Made by a program: the position numbers and the translations under genes
Shown: positions 53,165 through 62,279 of the stretch, one piece after another
Layout: each line of letters begins with the position of its first letter
Position numbering within the stretch: the stretch's first letter is position 1
The notes under the pieces: generated by a model
The model's database searches: none
Seen by the model: the letters and a program-made list of their open reading frames with translations, nothing else
What the model was told of the DNA's origin: nothing
From: DATNPX01 sp036702975
Lineage (GTDB): Bacteria; Cyanobacteriota; Vampirovibrionia; Obscuribacterales; Obscuribacteraceae
DNA length: 64,000 bases
Direction: 5' to 3'
NCBI GenBank assembly: GCA_036702975.1
Contig: DATNPX010000042.1
Span: forward strand, 84,344-148,343

Positions 53165-54865
53165 TTACGCAGATTTTTTATCCGAATTGTCGTTAACTAC
53201 GATTGGAGTTACGTCGGCAGTAGCTTTCGCGGATGGCGTTACGCCGACATCAGACCAGGCTTTCTGCAGCTTCGGCACATCGTTCGGGCTAATGCGCTTA
53301 GCAGCTTCAATAGTCTGATAGGCGAACTGAGCAAACGATGGGTCAGATCCGGCTTGCGCACGGGCTTCAAACCAAATCTTGCCTGGAGCTTCCCATGCGT
53401 TGCCACCAACTGCAACAGCGAAGTCAGCAAATGCTTTGTTCGGAATACCAGAGTTGATGTGGACGCCACCATTGTCTCGGGTGGTGCGAACGAAATCGCG
53501 CATGTGAGCTGGCTGTGGATCCTTTCCGATTTGAGCGTCGTTGTAGGCTGTACCAGGGTTTCTCATATCGCGCAGAGCACGTCCATTGATGCCGTCTTTC
53601 CAAATTCCGTCGCCTACCAGCCACGAAGCTTTGTCTGCGGTCTGACCGAGAGCGCGCTGCTCAACAAGTGCACCAAACACATCGGAATTGCTTTCGTTCA
53701 GTGCGCCGGGCTGACCTCTGTATGTTTCGTTGGCTTCGAATTCAGTCACGCCGTGAGTCATTTCGTGACCAGTAATCATGCGTTGAATGAAGGTTTTGAA
53801 CGGACTCTGTGGACCCGGACGGCCGTAAGTCATTTGTTGACCATCCCAGAACGCGTTCTCGAAGTTATCTCCGTAGTTGACGGTTGAAGAGAGTTTCATG
53901 CCTTTCCCGTCAATCGAATTGCGTCCGTGCACTTCTTTGTAATAGGTACGAACGTCGCCAGTATAGTCGTAGGCATTATCTGCATCAGCGTTTCCAGATG
54001 GTCCCTGACCTTCTTTGCGCACCAAATTTCCTGGATGCACTTCTTCGCCGCCGGCATCGTACACTTCGCGTGCACCGCCCTGGTCAGCACGAACTGAGGT
54101 TCTCGAGGCAAACTGTCCCGCTGCTCTCAAATCGTTGGAACGCTTGATCGTCGCCATGAAGTCTGGATTGTCTGGATTGAGTTTAGCCAGTGTCTCCAAC
54201 ATGTATGGAGGAATGATTCCTTGAGCATAAGGACCAGCATCAGGAGTGCCGACTCCGAGGCGCTCAAACATGGTGTTGCGAACTGACGCCATTCCTGACT
54301 GCATATGCAGATCAGCTTTGCCGTACATACTCGATTTCCATTCGGTGAATGGTGCAGCAGCTTCGGTGGCTAACGCTTTGCCCATTAAGCCCGCGCCGAG
54401 CTTGGCACCGATTCCGCCCTCAAACATCGCAACCGGCATTCCGCCAAGCGTGTTACCCAGGTGATCAGAGGCGATGTTCATATCATTCATGTTTTTCGCC
54501 GCAAGCGCTAGCGAATAAGACTTCACGACTGGCTCAGCAACGAAATAAGCTCCAAGGGCTGCTGCAGCGACTCTTCCGACCGGACCAGTTTCCGGCAAAA
54601 TCAATTTAGCTGCCGCACCAATCGCCACGCCCATTCCAACGTTGGGCAAAATGTTGTGTGGATCCAGAGAATTGACAAAACCTTCCCCAATCTTCGAGAC
54701 ACCATCTTTGGTGACATCCCACATTCTCTCTCCAGCGCTGGAGGGTGCCGCTATCTGGGCGTTGCGCTCAGCCTGTGTCTGCACGTGCTGACTGAGAGAC
54801 ATTTGAGCTTCTGTGTTGGTGGGATTGAGGTTGCCTTTGCCGATTTCCGATTCAGGTATGCCCAT
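53165..54865 (-). CDS. M4 (thermolysin-like) metallopeptidase without signal peptide or usual propeptide
   Basis: The catalytic domain lies in the C-terminal half: HEMTH (H367, E368, H371), the third zinc ligand in NESNSDVFGAL (about 390), and GGVHINSGIPNKAF with the catalytic His. The N-terminal half lacks a signal peptide and the FTP/PepSY propeptide common in this family. It holds a polar stretch and Gly/Ala-rich hydrophobic helices (NVGMGVAIGAAAKLIL; VAAAALGAYFVAEPVV; GGIGAKLGAGLMGKALA) that could insert in membranes. Export without a Sec signal, or activity against cell contents, are both possible. It diverges from a cysteine peptidase-like gene. Confidence 0.88.
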   Translation of the reverse strand: MGIPESEIGKGNLNPTNTEAQMSLSQHVQTQAERNAQIAAPSSAGERMWDVTKDGVSKIGEGFVNSLDPHNILPNVGMGVAIGAAAKLILPETGPVGRVAAAALGAYFVAEPVVKSYSLALAAKNMNDMNIASDHLGNTLGGMPVAMFEGGIGAKLGAGLMGKALATEAAAPFTEWKSSMYGKADLHMQSGMASVRNTMFERLGVGTPDAGPYAQGIIPPYMLETLAKLNPDNPDFMATIKRSNDLRAAGQFASRTSVRADQGGAREVYDAGGEEVHPGNLVRKEGQGPSGNADADNAYDYTGDVRTYYKEVHGRNSIDGKGMKLSSTVNYGDNFENAFWDGQQMTYGRPGPQSPFKTFIQRMITGHEMTHGVTEFEANETYRGQPGALNESNSDVFGALVEQRALGQTADKASWLVGDGIWKDGINGRALRDMRNPGTAYNDAQIGKDPQPAHMRDFVRTTRDNGGVHINSGIPNKAFADFAVAVGGNAWEAPGKIWFEARAQAGSDPSFAQFAYQTIEAAKRISPNDVPKLQKAWSDVGVTPSAKATADVTPIVVNDNSDKKSA

Positions 54866-55248
54866 TTCTTATGCACCTTCTGTGAGAACCCATGACCGAG
54901 CCCAGCTCCCCTTGCCCGGGGAAGCCTGGTTGCGTTCATCGTCCCGGATTCGAGCGCTGTTACACCCCTCACCGACGAGGAGTTCACGCTTTTAGCGGGA
55001 GAGAATGCTTGGAGGGAAAAGTTAGTTGCCGTGAAACACAGAATAGTTGCCAAAGTATTACTGGCATAGTGGGGGAATTACGCAAACTCACTTAAATCTC
55101 ACAGATTGGCCATAATAAAACCACAAGTTGACCACTACTTTCTGGTCGCAAGTCAGTCAGAGCGGCGAAAACGCATGAGCCATAACTTTGTCACAGCAAA
55201 ACGATAATTTCGAATAGTTCACCCTTACTAAACCCGGATTCTACAAAT
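54866..55248. other. divergent intergenic region between two peptidase genes
   Basis: The 383 bases must carry the promoters of both peptidase genes. Open frames of 60-100 codons on either strand have no ribosome binding site or domain character. A GATAAT near 55203 may be a -10 for the cysteine peptidase gene, but no matching -35 is seen. No RNA gene is evident. Confidence 0.35.
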
Positions 55249-56640
55249 ATGAGCGACAGACTAACTGGTCGTGCAGACGATCGCGCCGTCTCGACAGACC
55301 GCAATGGCGGTATGGAGCCGCTAGTTTCAATGTCTGACATGCGCGCCTATCAGAACGCGATGCGCGCGCCACAGAGGCAGACCGACGTCACTGGCGTGAG
55401 CGCTGCTCCCACTACAGTTGATTTTGGTTCACCTGAGGCGCTGTATGGTGCGGCTTCACCGGGTAACGGAAATGCCAGAAGGGTTAGGAACGGTGCAGAA
55501 TCGCAGGCTCCACAGCCTGGCACAGACTCAGGTGCTCGGTCTGAGAATACACCCGAAGTGCCAGGAGAAATACAACCAGCGAGACCTGTAACCGAGCAGG
55601 ACCTGTCAAATCAACGCGCCGCCCTCACACGTGAGATAGCGCGAATGCCTGCTGCAATGGCGCGGGACATCTCGGAAAGTATGCGCGTCTTTGAAAACCG
55701 CAGACCGGCTTTGACAAATGAACAGATTGCGGGCGTTTATGAAGCGACGCAGCGTTTGCTGGAAGATAGCAACCGCACATCGCCATTGACGTTGCAGCAA
55801 AGGCAGCTACTCGCGACGGGAATAATGGACAACGCCGCCAGACCATCAGATATCGACCAGGGTAACCACGAAACTTGCAACGTCACCACGCTCGAAGAGC
55901 GACTCTACACCAGGAATCCTGAAAGAGCCGCAGCGATTACGGCAGAGGTTGGACTGACCGGCGGTTTCACAGGGCGCAATGGATTCAGAGCTACGCTCGA
56001 CCGCGCATCCCTCCGCCCGGACAGCGAGGCGACTGTGCTGCCCTCCCGGGGTGATGGTTTGAGAAACTATGCCAGTCAGATTTTTGATGTGGCAGTGCTG
56101 AACGATTTTTATCAACGCGCCAATCCCAATGTCCGTTTTGTTCAAAGAGATCCGAGAACTGCCGCCGATCCCCGCCATATGACCAGAACTGGCGAGGGCA
56201 TCCTCACTTCCGACAACGACCAGGTCACACCTGAAGCAGCCAGAAGGGCGAGAACTTTTCCAGGACTGAATCTCACGCGTATTAATCGATTGGGAGAGAA
56301 TTTGGGACTGGAGCCAAATTATGTGATTGGTCACGTGCGGGCTGACGATGCGCGGGTCGAAGACGGCACTACCGTGGTCAGGAACGTTCAAGAGTTAGGA
56401 CAGGCCCTGGAACGTGCGAGAGCCACGAACAATTTCCCGCTTGTTGTGGGTGTCGAAGTTGATGGGCCGATGTTCCGTGGCATCAGAGGACGCGGAGCCC
56501 ACGTGCTGTCGATTGTTGGGTACAATCCCGAAACTCAGACCGTGCAGATTTCGAATCAATGGGGCAGAGCACAAGACCTGCAAAATGTTCGACTACAAGA
56601 TCTCCACGATTCTATGTTTGTACGTCGCCAGAATCATTAA
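55249..56640 (+). CDS. putative papain/calpain-fold cysteine peptidase
   Basis: The 463-residue protein has no signal peptide and a disordered N-terminal half (1-130, rich in Arg, Ala, Pro, Gly). The C-terminal part carries a spaced triad typical of clan CA enzymes: C210 in DQGNHETCNVTTLEE (with the oxyanion-type Gln just before), H418 in GRGAHVLSIVGYN, and N436 in ISNQWG. The order and local motifs resemble calpain (QGxxxxC, GHxxxV, NxWG). The assignment rests on these motifs only. Substrate and target cell are unknown. It diverges from an M4 metallopeptidase that also lacks a signal peptide. Confidence 0.65.
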   Translation: MSDRLTGRADDRAVSTDRNGGMEPLVSMSDMRAYQNAMRAPQRQTDVTGVSAAPTTVDFGSPEALYGAASPGNGNARRVRNGAESQAPQPGTDSGARSENTPEVPGEIQPARPVTEQDLSNQRAALTREIARMPAAMARDISESMRVFENRRPALTNEQIAGVYEATQRLLEDSNRTSPLTLQQRQLLATGIMDNAARPSDIDQGNHETCNVTTLEERLYTRNPERAAAITAEVGLTGGFTGRNGFRATLDRASLRPDSEATVLPSRGDGLRNYASQIFDVAVLNDFYQRANPNVRFVQRDPRTAADPRHMTRTGEGILTSDNDQVTPEAARRARTFPGLNLTRINRLGENLGLEPNYVIGHVRADDARVEDGTTVVRNVQELGQALERARATNNFPLVVGVEVDGPMFRGIRGRGAHVLSIVGYNPETQTVQISNQWGRAQDLQNVRLQDLHDSMFVRRQNH

Positions 56641-56876
56641 GCTACAAACGCTCCAGACTTAAATCTCGGAATTTGCAGGCTGGTCTCAGCGATACAGATG
56701 TTTTTTTGATGCAGACTGGTCTCGCTCCAATCTCGCGCGAGCGGGTGTGAAAGGTGACCATAAAGTCACAATTGCACCCTATATTAAAATTATCCCGAAC
56801 AACCCCACCCTTTCAGAACTGCCGAAGAGCTGTTCGGATTGTCGCTCGCCGGCATTTGATTTTAGAGGTATTACCG

Positions 56877-57065
56877 ATGCACGACTCAAACCAGGTTCGC
56901 GAGTTATTCAGAAAAATGGCAGATGGACTGGTTCTAAATTACGACAACCAGAGACGTAGCAAACTCGGCACGAAAGAAGATTGCCGAGCCCAGGACCCGA
57001 ATTCAGACGTGCCTGTCAAATTCGCGGACTTCGGAGTTGGCTTACCACCACTGGCACAGGTTTAA
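56877..57065 (+). CDS. small hypothetical protein
   Basis: From an ATG at 56877, with AGAGG about eight bases upstream, 62 codons read MHDSNQVRELFRKMADGL and onward. The sequence looks like a helical N-terminus followed by a polar, partly disordered tail ending VGLPPLAQV. The open frame extends further upstream but loses protein character there. No family is recognised. It ends 19 bases from the convergent histone-like gene. Confidence 0.5.
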   Translation: MHDSNQVRELFRKMADGLVLNYDNQRRSKLGTKEDCRAQDPNSDVPVKFADFGVGLPPLAQV

Positions 57066-57083
57066 CTGCAACCAGCAGCCGCT

Positions 57084-57902
57084 TTAGCTCTCCGATGATT
57101 GATTGCTTTGAGCTGCTGATTTTTTGGTTGAAGATTTCTTTGCAGGTGCCTTCTTTGCAGATGCTTTCTTCGTAGTCGTTTTCTTTGAGGTCGATTTCTT
57201 TGCAGCTGATTTCTTTGCACCCGATGATTTTTTTCCGGCAGCCGATTTCTTTGTAGTCGCTGCCTTTCTGCCAGTAGCCTTCTTTGCTCCCGTAGTTTTC
57301 TTCGCGGCAGATTTCTTAGTGCCACTTGATTTTTTTGTGCTTGCGGACTTCCTTGTCGTCGATTTCTTAGTGCCTGATTTTCCAGCCGCTGAAGATTTCG
57401 TTGTGCCGGCCTTTTTTTCGGTCGAAGACTTTTTAGCTGTGGACGATCTTTTTGAAGCTGTTGAACTCTTTTTAGCGCCAGTAGATTTCTTAGCCGTAGA
57501 ATTCTTAGCCGTAGATTTCTTAGCCGTTGATTTCTTTGCAGTCGATGATTTTGCAGCCGACTTTTTCTTTGAACCAGTAGATTTTTTGGAGTCAGCAGAT
57601 TTCTTCTTCGCTGATGCAGTTTTCTTTTTACCGCCAGATGATTTTTTAGCGGTAGCATTACGTTTTCGAGTTGCAGCCGCGCGTTTTCCGACATCTTTTC
57701 GAGCCGCTTTCTTCTCGGATTCTGGAGTGGTTGTCCCGCCTCCGCCTTCCTTTTCGCCGCCACCCGTCTCTTTGTTCACCGTTGCCCAGGCACGGCGCTC
57801 GGCTTCATCGTCACCAACTCCTTTGTCCTCATAACTTTTTTCAATATGCTCAGCCATACGTTTTTGTTTGTTCGTATATTTGTCTTTGCTTCCGCGTGGC
57901 AT
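57084..57902 (-). CDS. histone H1-like Lys/Ser/Ala-rich protein with N-terminal conserved domain
   Basis: The first 45 residues (PRGSKDKYTNKQKRMAEHIE, AERRAWATVNKETGG) match a small conserved domain found in short bacterial proteins often labelled plasmid stabilisation proteins. From about residue 60 the protein is a 210-residue tail of KKSxxKK, AKKST and AAKK repeats, as in eukaryotic H1 and bacterial Hc1/AlgP-like proteins. The strong positive charge suggests DNA or polyanion binding in the nucleoid. Other long frames across this region come from its biased composition. Confidence 0.82.
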   Translation of the reverse strand: MPRGSKDKYTNKQKRMAEHIEKSYEDKGVGDDEAERRAWATVNKETGGGEKEGGGGTTTPESEKKAARKDVGKRAAATRKRNATAKKSSGGKKKTASAKKKSADSKKSTGSKKKSAAKSSTAKKSTAKKSTAKNSTAKKSTGAKKSSTASKRSSTAKKSSTEKKAGTTKSSAAGKSGTKKSTTRKSASTKKSSGTKKSAAKKTTGAKKATGRKAATTKKSAAGKKSSGAKKSAAKKSTSKKTTTKKASAKKAPAKKSSTKKSAAQSNQSSES

Positions 57903-58056
57903 AACTTCTCTCCTGACTGTAGTGGATGTGACCAGCTATCTACATCGAATTTATGGAAATCTCTTTCGTCGAATCAAACAAAAATTCGGCGCTAAGACAG
58001 GACATCTAAATCCCATCAAAAGTTCCTAAATTGAACGATAAAATCGGTCGCTCAGA

Positions 58057-60117
58057 TCACCACAATCTGCAACGCTTCTCCGGTGCGAGCATCATCGAAT
58101 CTTTGTCGTCGCATTTAAAAGCTTCAGCGAACGCATCCATGTTGGCCAGGGTTCCATTGACACGAAATTCTGCTGTTGGATGAGGATTTGTCTTTGCAAT
58201 CAGACGCTCACGCTCCGGTCTGTAACTGGTTGCCCAGCACTGCGCAAAAGCAATGAAGAACTTCTGCTCCGGGGTAAATCCGTTTGCATCTTTGACGCGC
58301 GGTTTATCACCGAGAATTTTTTCCAATGTCTTATAGGCGATCGTCATTCCACCAAGATCAGCTGCTGCTTCACCTGAGACCAATTTACCTTTTAGATGAG
58401 TGTCTCCGGCGACGACGTATCCATCGTATTGATTGCGAATCAAATCAACGCGACTTTCGAAACGCTTCATATCTTCGTCAGTCCACCAGTTATGGAGGTT
58501 TCCTTTTCCGTCGAACTTGCTACCCTGGTCGTCGAAACCGTGGGTCATTTCGTGCCCGATTACCATTCCCATGCCACCAAGATTAGTGGCGTCATCGGCG
58601 TTCACATCAAAGATTGGTGGCTGCAAAATGCCTGCAGGAAAAACAATTTCGTTCATCTCGGCACTGTAGTATGCATTGACGGTATGCGCATTCATATACC
58701 ACTCAGTGCGGTCGACAGGCTTACCAACTTTGTTCAATGTTCGGTTAAACTCAAACTCGTTTGCCCGCGTCACATTGGCGAAATAACTGCCATCGCGACT
58801 TATATGCAGTTTCGAGTAGTCGCGCCATTTATCTGGATAGCCAATCTTCTCGGCAAATGCATCGATTTTGATAAGAGCATTTTTGCGCGTTTCTGGACTC
58901 ATCCATTCCAGTGTGGTCAAGTCGTTCTTCAGTACATCACGTAATTGGTGGACCAGTTCGAGCGCTTTCTTTTTCGCTTCTGGCGGAAATGCAGTGCGCA
59001 CATAAACTTCGCCTACTGCTTCACCAAGCGCGCTGTTAGTTGCTTCGACAACACGTTTCCAGCGCGGTCTTATGACCTTCTTGCCTTCGAGCTGGTTTCC
59101 ATGAAAATGAAAGTCTTCGTTCTCGAATTGCGACGACAGATACGGCGCGGCGTCGTCGATCAAATGGAAAGTCAGATAATCCTTCCAATCATCCAATGAT
59201 ACTTTTTCTAGCTGAGCATCAAGAACTTTGAAGAATTCCGGCTGAGCCACAGTAATGTGCTCGATGTTTGGGTGCCCAATGTCGGCGAGATATTTGGTCC
59301 AGGAAAAATGAGGCATGAGCTTATTGCATTCAGCAATAGTCATCTTGTGGTAGATGTTTTCTGGCTTGCGAGTATCTTCGTTCTTCATGCTGGCTTCAGC
59401 CAGGGTCATCTCGATCGCCATGATTTTTTTGGCTTTCTCAGCGGCGACCGTATTGCTATTGCCTAGCAATTCGAACAACTTTTGAATGTGTTCGATGTAT
59501 TCCTGGCGCTTCTTTTTAGAGTCCTCATCAGTGCCGGTGTAATAATCCCGATCTGGTAGACCTAATCCGTCTTGCCAGGCGGAACCAATAAACTTAGTGC
59601 TGTCTTTAAAATCTTGCTCTGCAGTGAATCGGAACAATTCTCCGCTTCCCAACGTATTCAAGTGAGCAATTTCAGCCTGCAGTTCTTCAAGATTTTTGAT
59701 GTCCTGAATGTTTTTGAACTCGGGCTGCAAAGGCTTAGCACCATCAGCCTCGATTTTCTTGGTGTCCATGCCGCTGTACCAGAAGTCACCAATCTTCTTC
59801 TCGGCACTTCCCGGCGCGAGGTCTGTTTTGGCGGCTGCATCTTCAAGAATTTTGTGGACGCGATTGAGATTTTCCTCGTTAATAACGTTCAAAACGCCCC
59901 AGTTCGCATACTCATCAGGAATGGGAGTGTTCTTTATCCAAGTACCGTTGGCGTATCGAAAAAAGTCTTTGCAAGGAGCGACACTTTTGTCCATGTTGGC
60001 GACTTTTATGGAGTCAGACTTGTCCGGGGCTGCACAGGCCGGAACCAACAAAGCGGAAATAATACCTAAAGTACCAGCAATCGCCGTGCGGCTGAGAAAA
60101 TTCGATGTGCGGAGCAA
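58057..60117 (-). CDS. M13 family metallopeptidase (PepO/neprilysin-like) lipoprotein
   Basis: The 686-residue protein is a zinc endopeptidase of small peptides. The N-terminus has a signal sequence ending in a lipobox-like VPAC (about residue 27), so it is probably anchored in the envelope. The M13 N-terminal helical domain (about 40-430) is followed by the catalytic domain with HEMTH (H522, E523, H526), GEAAADLGG with the third ligand, and the C-terminal CRLW box typical of the family. The TTG start has AAGG upstream. It is the third metallo- or cysteine peptidase within 7 kb. Confidence 0.95.
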   Translation of the reverse strand: MLRTSNFLSRTAIAGTLGIISALLVPACAAPDKSDSIKVANMDKSVAPCKDFFRYANGTWIKNTPIPDEYANWGVLNVINEENLNRVHKILEDAAAKTDLAPGSAEKKIGDFWYSGMDTKKIEADGAKPLQPEFKNIQDIKNLEELQAEIAHLNTLGSGELFRFTAEQDFKDSTKFIGSAWQDGLGLPDRDYYTGTDEDSKKKRQEYIEHIQKLFELLGNSNTVAAEKAKKIMAIEMTLAEASMKNEDTRKPENIYHKMTIAECNKLMPHFSWTKYLADIGHPNIEHITVAQPEFFKVLDAQLEKVSLDDWKDYLTFHLIDDAAPYLSSQFENEDFHFHGNQLEGKKVIRPRWKRVVEATNSALGEAVGEVYVRTAFPPEAKKKALELVHQLRDVLKNDLTTLEWMSPETRKNALIKIDAFAEKIGYPDKWRDYSKLHISRDGSYFANVTRANEFEFNRTLNKVGKPVDRTEWYMNAHTVNAYYSAEMNEIVFPAGILQPPIFDVNADDATNLGGMGMVIGHEMTHGFDDQGSKFDGKGNLHNWWTDEDMKRFESRVDLIRNQYDGYVVAGDTHLKGKLVSGEAAADLGGMTIAYKTLEKILGDKPRVKDANGFTPEQKFFIAFAQCWATSYRPERERLIAKTNPHPTAEFRVNGTLANMDAFAEAFKCDDKDSMMLAPEKRCRLW

Positions 60118-60309
60118 AATAGACCTGCCTTGAGAAGTAATTCGAGAGGCACATTTTAACAGCCTGAAAACTGGTTAAATCGCCAACCGGGCACAAATAT
60201 TTCAGCTTGTCGCATTTGGCTGCACAGGTCAAAATCAGAAAGGTACACCCTAACATCCCACAACATCAATCAGACAAGATTTCCGAAAGTGACTCCGTTC
60301 GGGAATATC

Positions 60310-60315
60310 TATAAT
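60310..60315 (+). promoter_or_regulatory. candidate -10 (TATAAT) upstream of the TIR-like gene
   Basis: A consensus TATAAT lies 45 bases before the ATG at 60360. No good -35 is visible. It faces away from the M13 peptidase gene, as expected for the divergent TIR-like gene. Confidence 0.35.
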
Positions 60316-60359
60316 TCTCGAAGTGATTGACAGAAGTGTATGGAAGTTCGGCTTTAAGC

Positions 60360-60773
60360 ATGAAAAAAGTTTTTGTCAGCTGCCAGGCAATCGATGAGAA
60401 AGAAGCACAAGACTTCCTTCACGGACTTATAAAGGCGGGTTTTGAAGTTCAGCACTCTCCAGATCCTCCGTCACATGGAAACGACCCAGCCTGGGAAGGA
60501 TGGTACGAGAAACGACTCAGTGAAACGGTTGCGAGGGCGGACTACTTTGTCGTCGTCGTCGATCGCGGATGGGACAGCTCGACCTGGATGGGAATTGAAG
60601 GAGAAGCGGCACTTTCTGAAGTTAGAAAGAAGCGCCCGCTTCGAATGTTTTCGTATATTTTATCCAACCGTGAAGTAACAAACCCGATGAGAAAATATCT
60701 TGGACAAGCCCTGCCCAGGGGTTCTCACGACGCCGTATCGTTTCTAAAAAACTACAAAAACGATTCGATTTGA
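60360..60773 (+). CDS. stand-alone TIR-like domain protein
   Basis: The 137-residue protein reads like one TIR/TIR_2 domain: first strand KKVFVSCQAIDEKEAQDFLH, helix and strand GLIKAGFEVQHSP, ARADYFVVVVDRGWDSSTW, then MGIEGEAALSE, where E80 is at the usual place of the catalytic glutamate of NADase TIR domains. The first strand has VSCQ instead of the more common ISYS. No partner domain (STING, Ago, NLR) is fused. The ATG at 60360 is preferred over a start 11 codons earlier because MKKVFV is the typical domain edge. It may be an effector in defence or a signalling adaptor; this is inference. Confidence 0.6.
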   Translation: MKKVFVSCQAIDEKEAQDFLHGLIKAGFEVQHSPDPPSHGNDPAWEGWYEKRLSETVARADYFVVVVDRGWDSSTWMGIEGEAALSEVRKKRPLRMFSYILSNREVTNPMRKYLGQALPRGSHDAVSFLKNYKNDSI

Positions 60774-61293
60774 TAATAGACTCATTCTCTTCTCAAAAAG
60801 CACAAGATTTAGGCAGTACTGAACAACTGCCTGCGGGCGACGCATCTTGTTCTAAACCTAGCACACAGCACCATATACAGTGCCGGTGCGTTCAGTTGCA
60901 CAAATGTTTAAAGACGACAGTGCAGCCACAAGTTCGTGCGGCTGCCCTATAACGTCGTTCATCCAGCTTATATGCGCTGGTGTTATTCGATGAATTCGTA
61001 TTTTTTCATTCGCTTAGGATGGTCGCTAGGAATGCCTCCAAACGTATTGACCTAAACTGGAAGGATGCGAAACCTTCCATTACTTATATCTAGCAAAACT
61101 TTTCGTGAAAATCTATCCCTCCGACCATGGTTTTTGCGAGGTTTAAGATTAAGCCTGAGAACCGCTGATTATGAGACTCGATAGTGAGCAGGAGCGATGC
61201 CGTCAGACACGTCATCGGCAACGCCAGAGACCTTATCGTCATAGCTGACTGGTACAATAACTCGAATCAATTTCTACGGAGCACATCAATATC
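60774..61293. other. 520-base intergenic region without a recognised gene
   Basis: No credible gene is seen. One 60-codon frame overlaps the end of the TIR-like gene and lacks a ribosome binding site. A TACAAT at 61253-61258 may be part of the promoter for the aldo/keto reductase gene. TGCCG/CGGCA forms a small dyad near 61200. No known RNA motif is evident. Confidence 0.35.
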
Positions 61294-62268
61294 ATGCGTC
61301 AGAAAAAGCTCGGCAACAGTGATCTCAGCGTTTCAGTGTTGTGCTTCGGCGCGAATGTTTTTGGCTGGACGGTTAAAGATGAGAAGCTATCATTTCAACT
61401 CCTCGACCGCTGTTTAGAAGCAGGAATAAATTTTATCGACACAGCCGATATTTATTCTGTCTGGGTGCCCGGAAATCAGGGTGGAGAATCAGAAACTTTG
61501 CTTGGCAAATGGATCAAGGACAGAAAGAATCGCGATCAAATAATCCTCGCTACTAAAGTCGGAATGGAAATGGCGCCAGGCAAAGTTGGGTTGCGCAAAG
61601 CTCACATCAAAAAATCAATTGACGAATCTCTAATGCGACTGAAAACTGATTACGTTGATTTGTATCAGTCACATAAAGACGACGAGAGCACTCCGGTCGA
61701 AGAAACGCTAAGCACCTACGCGGAGTTGGTGAAAGCGGGGAAAGTGCGTGTTATCGGCGCATCCAACTACTCGGCAGAACGTCTGAACGAATCTCTTAGA
61801 GTGAGCGCCGATAAAAAAATTCCACGCTACGAAAGCCTTCAGCCGTTGTACAACTTACTTGAGCGCGAGGAGTTTGAGACAAAACTTGCTCCGCTTTGCG
61901 CGAAAGAAAACGTTGCAGTTATCAGCTTCTATTCGCTGGCAAGTGGTTTTCTATCTGGTAAATACAAAAAAGATAAGGACAAGCTGCAGAGCGATCGCGG
62001 CTCTCGTGTCGAAAAATACATGAACGAACGTGGTTTCAGAGTTGTAGCAGCTTTGGAAAAAGTAGCGAAAGCGGTTGACTCCACACCATCAGCGGTGGCA
62101 CTAGCCTGGTTAATGGCACAGCCGACAGTAACAGCACCGATTGCCAGTGCAACAAATGAACGACAATTAGAAGAATTGATCGCTTCTACCAGACTTGAAC
62201 TCGACAAAGCCTCGCTGGACATTCTGAACGAAGCCAGCGACTACGCGGGATCTGCAGTGCGCGCCTAG
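61294..62268 (+). CDS. aldo/keto reductase
   Basis: The 324-residue TIM-barrel reductase starts RQKKLGNSDLSVSVLCFGAN. Catalytic residues are in FIDTADIYSVW (Asp, Tyr), ILATKVGMEM (Lys) and LYQSHKDDEST (His). The C-terminal cofactor region includes APIASATNERQLEELI. It belongs to the YajO/Gfo-like general AKR group and is distinct from the other AKR in this window. ACGGAG lies upstream of the ATG at a rather long distance. Bases 61991-62054 inside this gene recur exactly, inverted, at the right edge of the window. Confidence 0.94.
   Translation: MRQKKLGNSDLSVSVLCFGANVFGWTVKDEKLSFQLLDRCLEAGINFIDTADIYSVWVPGNQGGESETLLGKWIKDRKNRDQIILATKVGMEMAPGKVGLRKAHIKKSIDESLMRLKTDYVDLYQSHKDDESTPVEETLSTYAELVKAGKVRVIGASNYSAERLNESLRVSADKKIPRYESLQPLYNLLEREEFETKLAPLCAKENVAVISFYSLASGFLSGKYKKDKDKLQSDRGSRVEKYMNERGFRVVAALEKVAKAVDSTPSAVALAWLMAQPTVTAPIASATNERQLEELIASTRLELDKASLDILNEASDYAGSAVRA
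61991..62054 (+). repeat. inner copy of a 64-bp inverted repeat
   Basis: These 64 bases, coding for SRVEKYMNERGFRVV and neighbours in the aldo/keto reductase, are identical to the reverse complement of 63937-64000. Here the frame is intact, so this is the likely source copy. Confidence 0.95.
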
Positions 62269-62279
62269 ATGCGTCTTGC

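Noticed and set aside
57062..57834. Second minus-strand frame (233 codons, Lys/Arg/Gln/Leu-rich) and plus-strand frame (236 codons, Phe/Asp/Ala/Val-rich) across the histone-like gene
   Set aside because: Both arise from the biased AAGAAA/GCA-type codons of the histone-like gene, whose own frame has a conserved N-terminal domain and a proper start.
60770..60952. 60-codon frame overlapping the end of the TIR-like gene as an immunity or partner gene
   Set aside because: There is no ribosome binding site, and the composition (Gln, Cys, Ser, His) does not look like a folded protein.
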